The notes under the pieces were generated by a model that saw only the letters and a list, made by a program, of their open reading frames with translations, was not told the DNA's origin and made no database searches. From Akebia trifoliata (Eukaryota > Streptophyta > Magnoliopsida > Ranunculales > Lardizabalaceae), in contig CM030716.1 in assembly GCA_017979445.1 (NCBI GenBank), positions 17,007,443 to 17,071,442 on the forward strand: 64,000 bases of DNA. The letters run 5' to 3'. The position numbers were made by a program, and so were the translations under genes. Of this stretch, positions 12,319 to 23,999 are shown in pieces (the stretch's first letter is position 1; each line of letters opens with the position of its first letter).

Positions 12319-12840
12319 GGAGGCCATCTTTGACCAAATCAATTTCCTGTTACCCAGTTCAAAAGTTCAATATCTCTTTTCTCAGCCTTTTACAGTCTTT
12401 TTCAAAAAATAAAGTTTAAAAAAAATAAATTTTTATTTTTCAGCTTAATTACCCAATCTAGGGGAGGGAAAAATTCGAACTACGTTTTGGTCTGATCCCA
12501 AAATTCTGGGGTACGTAGGCAACCTGAGAAGTTACTTCAGGCCCGACCACATAAAAAAAAGTATATTTCCCCACAAAAAAAAACCTAAAAAGAAAAAATT
12601 TCAAAAGAAAAAAGAAATATTTTCAAAATGGGGAAGAAAATTCATAGCAAAATAAAAGAAATGCCACACAAGGGGCATTTGGATTTTTGAGCCTTAAAAT
12701 TCCCTTTCTTTTTATATCCAGTCCTAAGCTTACGCATAAAAGTCCTCCTAAGTACCGTGTGAAAAAATCAAGGAAGGTAGCAAATCATAATCAGGTAGTA
12801 ATTCCAGAAGTTCAAAAAATGGAAGAAAAAGAAAAATGGA

Positions 12841-13230
12841 GCCTGCTAAGTTTAAAACCCGAAAGGGGGACTTAGGCAAAAATTAAGGCAAGCTCGCAAG
12901 GTTGAAAATCTGGAAGGACGGTCTTGGCAACAATTAAAACAGAGAAAAAAAGCCTGCTAAGTTGAAAACTTGAAATGACGATTTAGGCAAAAATTAAGCT
13001 AAGCTCGCAAGGTTGAAAATCCGAAAGGACGGTCTTACCAACAATTAAAGCAGAAAAAAAGCCTGCTAGGTTGAAAATCCGAAAAGGGTGACTTAGGCAA
13101 AAATTAAGGCAAGCTCGCAAGGTTGAAAATCTGAAAGGACGGTCTTGGCAACAATTGGAGAAAAGAAAAAAAGAAAAAAAGCTCGCTAGAGCTGCTCGCC
13201 AGTTTGAAAACCTGAAAGGGCAATCTAGGT
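12841..13230 (+). repeat. About 110-bp tandem repeat, three-plus copies (element A)
   Basis: Units start GCCTGCTAAGTT (12840, 12951, 13061) and contain GACTTAGGCAAAAATTAAG and AAGCTCGCAAGGTTGAAAA followed by GGACGGTCTT. Each unit is itself two related halves of about 55 bp. The inverse block is at about 21440-21650 in element B. Its place after the integrase end makes it part of the 3' untranslated region. Confidence 0.8.
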
Positions 13231-14104
13231 AAAAGTTAGAGTAACAAAGAAAAATAGAAGAAAATCTCCATAGAGTCGAAGAGCTAAAAGGTGGTTCGAG
13301 TTGAAACATCAGAGTCTGAATAATCAAGTTCAACACTTAGCTTAAACCAGGCAGAGACTCAGAAGCTACAAGTATCTTGTTTACGATTGATCTGAAATTT
13401 TTTGCTTCCCCAAGTAAATCAAAGGGAGAGAAGGGTGAATTCTATGATGAGTCTCAAAAAGAAATATTTTGTTCTCTTAAGCCTGACTCAAAATCTTCTA
13501 TAAAATTAATCAAAATTAAAAGTTGGATATTTATTGTGCTTGTGGTAATCAAATATTTCAAACCTTCATACAAGGGGCATTTTCTTTTTCCTCTAAATAT
13601 GTAGTTTCCCCCCCTAATACTAGGGGCATTTTTTTTTAAAATTTTTGCATGATGTGTTCAATTATCTTCAATGGCATGTTTATTGTCAAACTAGGGGCAT
13701 TTTATTTTTGAGCAATGTTAATCCTAAAAGATAATGGGAACCCCAAACTTAAGGTTACCCTCTTGATAACAGTTTTTTGAAAAACCCTTGAGGTTCAAAA
13801 GAAATAAAAACTCAGGTTTTTAATTCATAAAATTTTTGGATAAAACCTTGAGGTTCAAACAAAAGCATTTCGGATCTCACATTTGACTGTCCCCAGAGAT
13901 TAACTAATAACTCATTTACCTAGAGTAGGAGATATGACATTCTTTCGTTCCTAGATTTTTTTTCAGATCCATTCATTCTTGGATTCGATCATTATCTTCC
14001 AGATTTATTCGTTCCCCGATTCATTTTAATCAGTTTTCTCCAAATTCATTCATTGATTCCCAAAATTCATTCATTCCTCTGTTAGTTTTGCTCAGTTACC
14101 GCCA

Positions 14105-14500
14105 ATGATTATCTTGGATTTTGCTCAGATGTCGTCAAGGGTTATCTTGGATTTTGCTCAGTTGCCGCTAAGGGTTAACTTGGATTTTGCTCAGATGCCG
14201 CCAAGGGTTATCTTGGATTTTGCTCAGATGTCGCCAAGGGTTAACTTGGATTTTGCTCAGTTACCGCCAAGGATTATCTTAGATTTTGCTCAGTTGTTGT
14301 TAAGGGTTATCTTGAATTTTGCTCAGTTGCCGCCAAGGGTTATCTTGAATTTTGCTCAGTTGTCGCCCAGGGTTATCTTGGATTTTGCTCAGTTGCCTTT
14401 GAGGGTAATCGTGGATTTTGGTCAGATACCGCCAAGGGTTAACTTGGATTTTGCTCAGTTGCCGCCAAGGGTTATATTGGATTTTGCTCAGTTACCGTCG
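14105..14500 (+). repeat. 33-bp repeat array, 12 copies, with open frame (element A)
   Basis: Twelve units of 33 bp (for example TTGGATTTTGCTCAG plus about 18 nt) follow one another. Because 33 is a multiple of three, one frame stays open over 14105-14641 and reads as 11-residue repeats of the type LDFAQLPPRVI. The related array in element B (20051-20510) also keeps an open frame. The units are not identical (P/S/L changes). A protein product is possible but unsupported: there is no recognised domain and no clear promoter, and a satellite array in the 3' untranslated region is the simpler reading. Confidence 0.85.
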
Positions 14501-14514
14501 AGGGTTTTATCGGA

Positions 14515-14690
14515 ATTATGCTCAGTTTATGTTCCAATTATACTCAGATTATGCTCAGTTTATGCTCAATTTATGCTTAGATTATGTTTAGTTATGTTCA
14601 GTTTATGCTCAGTTTATGCTCAGATTATGCTCAAATTATGATCAGTTTATGCTCAATTTATATTCATTTTATGCTCAGATTTTACTCAGT
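14515..14690 (+). repeat. Short tandem repeat TTATGCTCAG-type (element A)
   Basis: About a dozen imperfect 12-13 bp units of TTATGCTCAGTT follow the 33-bp array directly and share the GCTCAG core with it, so they look like a shorter product of the same sequence. The inverse (GCATAATCTGAGC) is at about 19318-19385 in element B. Confidence 0.75.
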
Positions 14691-14983
14691 TCCAACTTAA
14701 ACTCTTTGAAATTTATCTCAGATTTTAAGTGCACACACTTGCACAGTTGTTACATCAGTCAAGGAGAATTTTCTAAAATTCAAGGATCTAACACTATTAG
14801 TGAGTGCTCGCGCTCAAGGACCTGACAATTTTTTTTTTGTTCGGGGAGAGCTTTACCCTCAAGGATCTGAACACCCCGACGAATTGCTAAATCAGGTTGC
14901 AAAATGAACTGTCACTAGCTTTGGCATTCAGATATCATACTATCTATCAAAATAGATTTGCTATCTAATTTGCTTCAACCCGC

Positions 14984-15000
14984 TGCCAAAGAGGGGCATC
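14984..15000 (+). other. Polypurine tract of element A
   Basis: CCAAAGAGGGGCATC ends directly at the LTR start TGTAGACACCCC. The same tract, inverted, lies at 18989-19006 next to the element B 3' LTR. It would prime plus-strand DNA synthesis. Confidence 0.8.
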
Positions 15001-16737
15001 TGTAGACACCCCATTTTTGCATTCGCCTTATTAATTAATTCGTCAACCCGATTGCAACGGTTCCAAATGATGGATGATTATTCCAATGCTTTATTTTGTC
15101 ACTAGATATGTTTCAAAAATCTAGATGAGATATCTCGAATTGACAAAATTGTAGAAACCACACTACACTAGGAAAATATAACCCCAAAAACATAGAAATC
15201 ATCATTTTTCAAACAAAAAGAAGCTTCACGATAAAAATCACTAAAAATGACCCAATTACCAAAATACCCCTAATATCAAAATAACCTTAGAGCCTACCTT
15301 TCGCTTAGAAAAACCTTTCCAAACACATAAAACAACAAATCAAAATCAAAATCAAATAAATCATTTCGCCAATTTTCACAGAATTTGACAAAATTATGAA
15401 AATGCCCCTCATAAAGTTCACAACCATTCCACACAAAAAATTTCATAAATGACACAAACCAATATTTCCATTGAATTCCTTACGAAAAATCGATTCTAAA
15501 ACATCCTAGAACATAAAAAATCGACTTGAAACACAAAAAGTCCTCTACGAGGGCAAAACGATAATTTTATAATTTTTATAATTAAAAATTTCAAAATTAA
15601 TAAATAAAATATTAAATAATTAAAGTGAAACATTAATAAAATTAATTTAAAAATTAAAAAAAAAATTCAATCAATCAGGCTCTCAGGTTGTTGATGGTCG
15701 CCAAGATATTTATTCAATGACCCCTCCATTTGGGGGTGCAAAGAATTAAAGATATAATAGAGAGGGGTTCTTCAAAAAATTAAAGTCAATCAAGTAAGAC
15801 TAAAGTCAAAATATTAAAGATAATCAAGTAAGACTAAACTCAAAATTAAATTCAATCAAGTAAGACTAAAGTCAAGATATTAAAAGTCAACAAAGAAAGA
15901 CTAAAGTCAAAATCTTAAAGTCAATCAAATAAGACCAAAAGTCAAAATCCTAATAGAGTTCTAATTAAATAATAATTCTATTTAACAATCCTAATTAAAT
16001 AATGACTCTATTTAATAGAATTCTAACTAAAATATAATTCTACCTAAAACAATTCTAATTAAAATATAACTCTAACTAAAAGAATTATAATTAAACACTA
16101 ATTCTATCTAAACAAACACTTAAAAAATCTATAAATAGGAGCTTCCACACCCTATTTTCGTATAAAATAATAAACCCTAAGAGAAGTAGGTCAAAAAGCT
16201 TCCCTAGCCTCCCATAAATCCTAATTTTGAAGTCCCAACTCCTTACCTAACACCCATACTTCGCTTTTAGCTTAAAAAATACCTAGAAGCCCTTAAAAAA
16301 TACCCAGAAATCCGTAAACAAATTTGAAGAATCCAGATCTACGAAAGAGATACCTTGCCTTGGAGATCAAAAATCAGATCTGGAGACAGAACGAAGCAAG
16401 GAGTACTGTACAAGGTACGATTTTATCAGATCTGAGTGAATAGAATCGTTGCGTTCGAAAGTAAAATTCTTTTATTTTTTTTTTATCTAGGTCTTTTTGT
16501 TAGCAATGTAGTTTTATTTGGGATAAGTAGAGACCAGCATTGGCCGGTTGGGGTTGGTGTCTAACACCTTCCAACCCCGTAACGTGATCCCTGGACCCAT
16601 ATTTTTTATAGTAGATTAGTTGATTTATCCGTTTCGAGTCTCTATTAGGTTCCTAGACCGTAATAACTAGGTGGCGACTCCCAAACCTCAAAGGTCAAAA
16701 GCGGATCCGCGCACCCCGCGGATCGAGAACGCTTTCA
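15001..16737 (+). mobile_element. Family I LTR, 3' LTR of element A
   Basis: It runs from TGTAGACACCCC to GAACGCTTTCA, 1737 bp. U3 repeats lie at 15780-15950, the TATA box at 16130-16138, the stem-loop at 16550-16578 and the PBS-like TGGCGACTCC at 16672-16681. The polypurine tract abuts its start. The right flank is a family III LTR fragment in opposite orientation, so element A inserted into that LTR. Confidence 0.9.
16550..16578 (+). promoter_or_regulatory. Conserved LTR stem-loop, copy 2
   Basis: GGGGTTGG (16550-16557) pairs perfectly with CCAACCCC (16571-16578) around TGTCTAACACCTT, which has one change from the loop consensus. Confidence 0.75.
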
Positions 16738-17107
16738 GTATTTTGACTTTTTGAACTTGAAAAATGGCAAATGAGTACTTCATTTTTTATAATTTTTTAT
16801 TACAGACCTAATGGTATGATCAGATTTTATAAATTCTTGCTTTAAATTTTTTTTTACCTTTTTATATCTCGCCTAACATGGAAATCGAGAATTTTGTAAC
16901 TTTTTCATTCTAACTCAAATTTGAGTGTGCTTACAGGCTAAAATATGTTTTTCAGTCATTTTGAATTCAATGTCAAAATTAGTTTTCATTAAAAGTAAAC
17001 AGATCAAAATCAGAGAAATCTTACCCTAAGTTCCACTTTTAGAAGTTTATCAAAATTTCACTATTTAAAATTTCTTGAGATACGAATTAAAAACTCAGGG
17101 TATTACA
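16738..17107 (-). mobile_element. Family III LTR fragment (5' 370 bp)
   Basis: The minus strand starts TGTAATACCCTGAG at 17107 and matches the first part of the LTRs at 7509 (minus) and 41201 (plus): the block around GTGTGCTTACAGGCTAAAATA (near 16925) is shared. It is cut at 16737/16738 by the end of element A. The rest of this LTR was not found on the other side of element A. Confidence 0.75.
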
Positions 17108-17494
17108 TAAATAATTTAAAGCATGGCATTCATGCAAGGCATTCATATCATTCATGGCATTCAAGTGCAATTCAAAGTAACAGCGTTAATCAAATAATTG
17201 AGACATAAAATTTATAGTAGTTCGACAAATTATCTACATACACTCCCAAGAGTACATACACTAGGTTCTTAGTGTTAACTATCCAAAAGAGGTTTTTGGT
17301 TCACCTCAAACCTTGAGTTTTTTCCTGGGCCAAACTCTAAAACCTTATACTCTCGAGATATGCTACACTTGACTCAATGAGTTGAGTTTTGTCCATAGGT
17401 ACTGATAACCTTGACACTTGACAAGAGCCTTAGACGCAAGCAAATGTTTTATTTTTGAAAAATGAAAATCAATAAACACTTTTGAATTTTTTTT
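17108..17494. other. Spacer between the inverted elements A and B
   Basis: No match to the three LTR families and no coding sequence was seen. Repeats of GGCATTCAT occur at 17124-17165. It ends in a T run directly before the element B LTR. Confidence 0.4.
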
Positions 17495-18988
17495 TGAAAG
17501 TGCCCTTAATCGGCGGGGTGTGCGGATTCACTTTTGACTTTGAGGTTTGGGAGTTGCCACCTAGTTATTACGGTCTAGGAATCGAACATCGACTCAAAAC
17601 GGATAAAAACAACTAATCTACTAAAAAAATCGAGTCCGGGGATCACGTTACGGGATTGGAAAGTGCTAGGCACCAACCCCGCCCGACAAACGTCGGTCTC
17701 TACTAATTCCCAAGAATATTACATTGCTAAAGACCTAAAATAAATAAAAAAGACAAAGAAATTATACTTGTGACGATACGACTTTTTTTCTCAGATATGG
17801 TAAAATAATTTCTCGTATAAATTCTTCTCACTTTGTTCTATCACTGGATCTGTATCAGATTTCTAAAACGAAGTATTTCCTCCTAAGATATGAGTTTTTC
17901 CTAGTATTGTTATGGGTTTCTAAGTGGCTTTTGGAAAGTTTTGAGAGTTTTTTTATTATAAAAGTTAGGGTTTGGATGATAGGTAAGGGGTTAGGACTTC
18001 AAAATCAAGGTTTTGGAAAGGATAGGGTGGCTTTTTAATCTACTTTTTCTAGGATTTTCTTTGACTTACGAAATTCGATTGTGGGGACTCTCTATTTATA
18101 GAGTTTTTTGGGTAGAGTTAGTGTTTGATTAGGTTTCTTTTAGGATTTTGACTTTAGTTTTATGAGATTGACTTGGTCTTTTTAGATTAGGGTTTTGACT
18201 TAAGTCTTATGAGATTGACTTGGTTCCTTTAGATTAGGGTTTTAATTAGGATTTCGACTTAAGTCTTATGAGATTGACGTGGTTCCTTTAGATTAGGGTT
18301 TTAATTAGGGTTTTCACTTAAGTCTTATGAGATTGAATTGGTTTAGATTTTTAATTTTATTAAGATTTTACTTTACGTTAATTAATATTTTATTTATTAA
18401 TTTTGAAATTAAAAATTTTAAAAATTGAAAAATTACCATTTTGCCTTCAAAGATAATTTTTGCATTTCAAGTCGATTTTCGATGTTCCGGGATGTTTTGA
18501 AATCAATTTTTCGTAAGGAATTCAATGGATTATTGGTTTGTGTCATTTATGAAATTTTTTTGGCGTGAAATGATTGTCAACCTTATGAAGGGTATTTTCG
18601 TAATTTTATTAAATTTGGTTAAAATTGGCGAAATGGTTTATTTGATTTCATTTTGTTGTTTTATGTGTTCGAATGGGTTTTCTAAGCGTATGGGGGCCCT
18701 AAGGATGTTTTGATATTAGGGGTATTTTGATAATTTGATCATTTTTTAGTGATTTTTATCGTAAAACTTCTTTTTGTTTGCAAGATGATGATTTCTATGT
18801 TTTTGGGGTTATATTTTCCTAGCGTAGCGTGGCTTTTACAGTTTTGTTAGTTTGAGATACTTCATCTGAATTTCTGAAACATATCTAGTAACAAATAAAG
18901 CATTGAAACAATCATCCATCGTTAGGAATCGTCGCGATCAGATTGACGAGTTAATTAATCTGGCGAGTACAAAAATGGGATGTTTACA
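17495..18988 (-). mobile_element. 3' LTR of element B
   Basis: The minus strand begins TGTAAACATCCC at 18988 and ends GGGCACTTTCA at 17495. It carries the stem-loop at 17652-17680, an inverted TATA region near 18110 and expanded U3 repeats containing CTTATGAGATTGACTTGG in plus orientation (18150-18335). The polypurine tract lies directly at 18989. Confidence 0.88.
17652..17680 (-). promoter_or_regulatory. Conserved LTR stem-loop, copy 3
   Basis: On the minus strand GGGGTTGG pairs with CCAATCCC (one G-T wobble) around TGCCTAGCACTTT, which has two changes from the consensus loop. Confidence 0.65.
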
Positions 18989-19006
18989 GATGCCCCTCTT
19001 TGGCAG
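18989..19006 (-). other. Polypurine tract of element B
   Basis: The minus strand reads CTGCCAAAGAGGGGCATC and abuts the 3' LTR start at 18988, exactly as in element A. Confidence 0.8.
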
Positions 19007-19317
19007 AGGGTTGAAGCAAACTAGATAGCAAATCTATTTCGGTAGATAGTGCGATATCCGAATGTCAAAGCTAGTGACAGTTCATTTTACAGCCTGATTT
19101 AGCAATTCGTCGGGGCGTTCGGATCCTTGAGCATAAAACTCTCCTCGAACTAAAAGTTGTCAAGTCCTCGAGAGTGAGTTCTCACTAGCAGTGTCAGATA
19201 TTTGAATTTTAAAAAATTGTCCTTGACTGAAAATATGCAAGTGTGTGTACTCGAAATCTGAGATAAATCTCAAAGATGGTCTGAGCTAGATCTGAATATA
19301 AATAAAGTAAAATTTGA

Positions 19318-19390
19318 GCATAAAATTGAGCATAATCTGGGCATAAACTGAGCATAATCTGAGCATAAACTAAGCATAATAGGAGTAAAA
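19318..19390 (-). repeat. Short GCATAATCTGA-type repeats (element B)
   Basis: Five or six imperfect 12-13 bp units; the inverse of the block at 14515-14690 in element A, with fewer copies. Confidence 0.7.
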
Positions 19391-19394
19391 GTTG

Positions 19395-20050
19395 AATGTC
19401 TTACTCTACCTACCCTGGGTGAAAGAGTAATGAACAATTTTTTTTAAGGAGTCCTACTCTACCAACTCGGGGTGAAAGAGTAATGAACTAATTTTCTGGG
19501 AGTCCTACTCTACCTACTCAGGTGAAAGAGTAATGAACTAATTTTCTGGGAGTTCTACTCTACCTACTTGGGGTGAAAAAGTAGTAAACTAATTTTCTAG
19601 GAGTCTTATCTACCTACTTAGGGTAAAAGAGTAATGAACTAATTTTCTGGGGAGTCTTACTCTTCCTACTCGGGGTGAAAGAGTAATGAACTAATTTTCT
19701 GGGAGTCCTACTCTACCTACTTAGGGTGAAAGAGTAATGAACTAATTTTATAGGAGTTCTACTCTACCTACTCGGGTGAAAGAGTAATGAACTAATTTTC
19801 TGGAAGTCTTACTCTAACTACTCGGGGTGAAATAGTAATAAACTAATTTTCTGGAAGCTCTACTCTACCTACTCGGGGTGAAAGAGTAATGAACTATTTT
19901 TCTGGAAGTTCTACTCTACTTACTCGGGGTGAAAGAGTAATGAACTAATTTTCTGGAAGTTCTACTCTACCTACTCAGGGTGAAAGAGTAATGAACTAGT
20001 TTTCTGGAGTTCTATTCTACCTACTCGGGGTGAAAGAGTAATGAACTATC
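19395..20050 (-). repeat. About 52-bp tandem array, roughly 13 copies, element B only
   Basis: In plus orientation each unit contains CTACTCTACCTACTCGGGG, then TGAAAGAGTAATGAACTAA and TTTTCTGG. At least a dozen units run without a gap up to the 33-bp array. Element A has only single-copy related text (TAGAGTAGGAGATATG near 13922), so the array expanded after the two elements diverged. It lies in the 3' untranslated region, where Ogre/Tat elements are known to breed satellite-like repeats. Confidence 0.9.
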
Positions 20051-20510
20051 TGAGTAAAATCTGAGCAAAATCCAAGAAAACCCTCGGCGGTATCTAACTG
20101 AGCATAATCCGAGAAAACCATCGGTGAAAACTGGCTGAGCATATTCTGAGAAAACCCTCGGTGGCAACTGAGAAAAATTTGAGATAACCCTCGACGGCAT
20201 CTGAGCAAAATCCGAGATAGCCCTCTGCGACAACATCTGAGCAAAATCTAAGAAAATCCTTGACGAAAACTGAGCAAAATCTGAGATAACCCTCGGCTGC
20301 ATCTGAGCAAAATCTGAGATTACCCTCGGCGGCAACTGAGCAAAATCTGAGATAACCTTCGACGGCATCTGAGCAACATCCGAGATAACCCTCGGTGGTA
20401 ATTGAGTAAAATCCAAGATAATCCTCGACGGCATCTGAGCATAATTCTGAGAAAACTCTCGGCGGTATCTGAGCATAATTCCGAGAAAACCCTCGGCGGC
20501 ATATGACTGA
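20051..20510 (-). repeat. 33-bp repeat array with open frame (element B)
   Basis: About ten to thirteen units, homologous to 14105-14500. On the minus strand one frame stays open over 20638-20021 and reads 11-residue repeats such as ISDFAQMPSRV. Two other frames are also long because the unit length is a multiple of three, which weakens the case for selection on any one frame. Confidence 0.85.
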
Positions 20511-20514
20511 GTAA

Positions 20515-20765
20515 AACTGGGATGGAATGAATGAATCAAGGAAAGAATGATTGAAAATGAATCTAGAAAAAAATGATTGAATCTGGGAATGAATAGATCT
20601 GGAAAAGAATGATTGAAAATAAATCTGAAAAAGAACAATTGAATCTGGGAATGAATAGATCTGGGAAAGAATGACTGAATATGAATCTGAAAAAAAATGA
20701 TTGAATCTAAGAATGAATAGATCTGGGAAAAACTGATTGAATCTGGGAAAAAAAAATGCCATATC
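20515..20765 (-). repeat. About 64-bp GAATGAATAGATCTGGGAA-type repeat, four copies
   Basis: Imperfect units containing GAATGAATAGATCTGG and AAAGAATGATTGAA follow the 33-bp array. Element A has the inverse at about 13950-14095 in more degenerate form. Confidence 0.75.
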
Positions 20766-21439
20766 TCCTATTCTAGGTGAAAAGATAATGAGTTAATCTC
20801 TAGGCAAAATCAAATATGATATCAGAAATTCTTTTGTTTGAACCTCAAAGTCTTTCAAAATTTTATGACTTTTTTACTTCTTTTGAACCTCAAGGGTTTT
20901 CAAAAAAAATTGCTATCAAGAGGGTAACCTTAAATTTAGGGTTCCCATTATTCTTTAAGATTAACATTTATCAAGTTTGAGAATAAAATGCACCTAGTTT
21001 GACAGGAAACATTGTATTGAACACATCTCGTAAAAAATGCCCCTACTCTAAGGGGGAAACTACATATCAAAGAAGAAAGAAAGTGCCCCTTGTATGAAGG
21101 CCTGAAATATGTGATTATCATAAGCGCAATAAAGATTCAACTTTTAATTTCGAATTTTTATATTAAAGATTTTGATTGAGGCTCAAGAAAAAAAAATATT
21201 TCCTTTCGAGATTCATTGTAGAATCCTCCATTTTCTCTCTTGGTTCACTTGGAGAAGTAAAATTTTTTCAGATCAATCGTAGACGATGCTCGTAACTTCT
21301 GAGTCTTTGCTTCGTTTAAACTGGGTACTGAAACTTGGTTATTCAGACTTCTGATATTTTGGCTTGAACCATCTTTTAACTTTTCAACTCTATGGAGATT
21401 TTCTTCTATTTTTCTTTGTTGCTCTAACTTTTACCTAGA

Positions 21440-21650
21440 TTGCCCTTTCAGATTTTCAAACTAGCAAGCATGCTCTAATTTTTGCCTAAATCACCTTTTT
21501 AGGTTTTTGATCTAGCAAGCTTTTTTTTTTTTTTTTTGCTCTGATTGTTATTAAGACCGTCCTTTCAGATTTTTAACCTTATGAGCTTGTCTTAATTTTT
21601 GCCTAAGTCGCCCTTTCGGATTTTCAATCTAGTAGGTCCTATTTCTTTTT
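21440..21650 (-). repeat. Counterpart of the 110-bp repeat (element B)
   Basis: TTTTTGCCTAAGTCGCCCTTT and GACCGTCCTTTCAGATTTT recur here as the inverse of 12841-13230. Fewer full units are present than in element A. Confidence 0.7.
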
Positions 21651-22104
21651 CTTCCCTTTTGAACTTCTAGAGTTACTACCTGATCATGATTTGCTACCTT
21701 CCATGACTTTTTCACACGGTACTTAGGAGGACTTTCATGGGTAAGTTTAGGACTGGACATATAAAAAAATGAATTTTGAGGCTCAAAAATCCGAATGCCC
21801 CTTGTGTGGTATTTTCTTAAAATTTTTTTTTTCTATTTTGACAATATTTCTTTTTTGAATTTTATTTGTGGGTGAATTTTTTGTTTTTGACGTGATTGGG
21901 CCAAAAGTAACTTCTCAGGTTACCTACATACCCCAGAATTTTGGGATTAGACCAAAACGTAGTTCAAAATTTTCCCTCCCCTAGGTTAAGTGATCGGACT
22001 GAGAAAGAAAAAGGTATTATTTTTTTAAAAAAGGTTGCAAAGGGCTGAGAAAGGAGATATTGAACTGGGTAACAAGAGAATTGATTCAGCCAAAGATGGC
22101 CTCT

Positions 22105-23240
22105 TTAAATATAGTACCGTTTGATTTGGTTAAGGTTGGTTGGTTCTTGTAATTCAATTCCATCATGGTTTTGAAGTTTGATAGCTTTTCTCGATAATAT
22201 TTCTTTGATGATGAACGGATCTCCCCAATTTGGTTTGAACTTCCTTCTAGGGTCAAAGATAGGTGCCCTATTCTCCTTGAGTACTAAATCCCCGACTTGT
22301 AAGTGACGGGCCTTGATCTTTTTGTCAAATGCACGGGTGACTCTTCTTTAATAAGCCAGCACGTGGTACAAAGCTCTTAGTCATTTTTATTCAATTAGAT
22401 TTAATTCTTCATATCTTTGACGAACCCAATTTACTTTTGACAATTGAATTTCCAACAAGACCCTGAGAGACGAGATTTCCATTTCAACTGGCAAGACTAC
22501 TTCCATGCCATACATTAAGGAGTAGGGACTAGCTCCAGTAGAGGATCGAATTGAAGTTCGATATGCCCATAGTGAAATTGATAATTTTTCTGACTAATCT
22601 TGGTGCGATTGATACATTTTCACGATGATTATCTTGAGACTCTTACTAGCTGCTTCAACCGCTCCATTAATCTGTGGATGGTAGAGGGATGATTTACGGT
22701 GCGAGATTTTTAACTTTGAACATAGAGTGATAACCTTGACTTTGAAGTAAGACCCATTATCATAGACTAATTCTAAAGGTACCTTATATAGACTTATGAC
22801 ATCTGCTTTGATGAACTTTGCAACTTGAGATGCAATGAGGACGACATCGATACGTTTTGTAACCTCTTCTATTATCTCATTGGTATTTCCCTTCCATCGA
22901 GCGAGTATCTATTCAATGTATTGAACAACACCCAAGCTTACACCAAACATATCCTCATTAGAACCCGCGAATAAGTCTTTTGAAATTTCTGAGTTAATTC
23001 ATTATCCCCTCATGTTCTTCTAGGGATAGGATAGTTTCTATTTAAATCTTTTTAGGAATTATTTTCTGTCTCGAGGTCAATGACCTTCGCTTTTTCAATT
23101 AAAAGTTGAGCCCGACTTTTATCTTCCTATCCTCAGAGCTTGATTATTAGTTAATTCGTTAATGCGCTCGAGGTATTCAAAAATTTCCTTTATCCAATCA
23201 ATTTCTGATGGGGTGACAGACACCTCTATAGACTCGATAA
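22105..23240 (-). pseudogene. pol: RT stub joined to integrase C-terminal half (element B)
   Basis: On the minus strand an RT N-terminal stub (SKDLFAGSNEDMFG, 22985-22940) continues in the same frame into integrase sequence. LELVYDNGSYFK holds the second catalytic D, NGAVEAASKS the catalytic E, and YRTSIRSSTGASPYSLMYGM and VGDLVLKENRAPIFDPR mark the C-terminal domain. It ends at a TAA (22107-22105) after IKRYYI. The coding frame has only a few stops, so this copy is better kept than that of element A (11281-12318). The RT palm, RNase H and the HHCC zinc-binding part of integrase are missing at the same junction as in A. It is a relic of a Tat/Ogre pol gene and is not expected to act. Confidence 0.85.
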
Positions 23241-23999
23241 ACTAACTTGACTCAACAAGAAAAGAGTAGACTCAATCTAAAGAAGACATGACCTTGCTGA
23301 GAAAAAAAGACTCGAGTTAATCTAAATAACTCATGAAAACTCAAGACAACTACCCACAACGAGCTTGATTAGGACTAAGGACTGAGACATTGCCTACAAT
23401 CAACAGGATTGAGGCACGATGATCTTCAGGGAATAACTGGGTGATATTGAGAAATTCTGAGGCTATTTCTAACTGTTGACTTGGTACTGACGTTTGTTCT
23501 AACTGATTGGACTTACAACCCTAGCTAGACGATGGACGATTGAGCTTAGGTACAATGATAACCCTTAAACCTCATCGAAGGTGAATTTAACCAGTTTCAG
23601 TGTTACCCCATTGATAACATTTTAATGAATCCTGAGATTTTATTGAATTCTGTGCACCAATCCTTTAAACAATTCATCCATTCAATGGTTATTCAGAAGG
23701 AAAATAATTTTATTGTACTCTTGAAAATTATTGAAAAATAATTTTTTTATTGAATAATAATTTTTACAAATCTGATCATTTTTTGCAATCATTTTCTTTT
23801 TAGAAAAACATATTTTGGTAATTTTCCAAGGTTCATGCAAAAAATAGATTTTTGGTAAAAAAACATATTTCAAAAATTTTCCATGCAAAAATAGATCTTT
23901 TGTAAATCATTTTTCCTTCATTTTCTTTTCTTTTGGAAAATATTTTTTCTGAAAAATATTCTTCTTCCGAAAAATATTTTTCTTCTTTTAAAATAGGTT

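Larger units (their letters stand above)
9400..16737 (+). mobile_element. Element A: deleted family I Ogre/Tat-type element, 5' end missing
   Basis: In order it holds a leader (9400-10670) homologous to that of element C at 47300-48420, a spacer, an RT stub fused to the integrase C-terminal half (11281-12318), a 110-bp repeat block, a 33-bp repeat array, a polypurine tract and a 3' LTR (15001-16737). Its 5' LTR and primer site are not found; the DNA upstream is the unassigned 7510-8928 segment and the foldback element at 8929-9314. The whole order reappears inverted in element B. ORF1, gag, protease and most of RT are absent, so it cannot have encoded its own movement. Confidence 0.75.

Noticed and set aside
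1..16737. Element A spanning from the LTR at 1-1494 to the LTR at 15001
   Set aside because: No primer-binding site follows position 1494, and a family III element lies between; a shared origin cannot be supported.
20094..20762. 222-codon minus-strand open frame
   Set aside because: It is an overlapping frame through the 33-bp and 64-bp repeats, open because 33 is a multiple of three.
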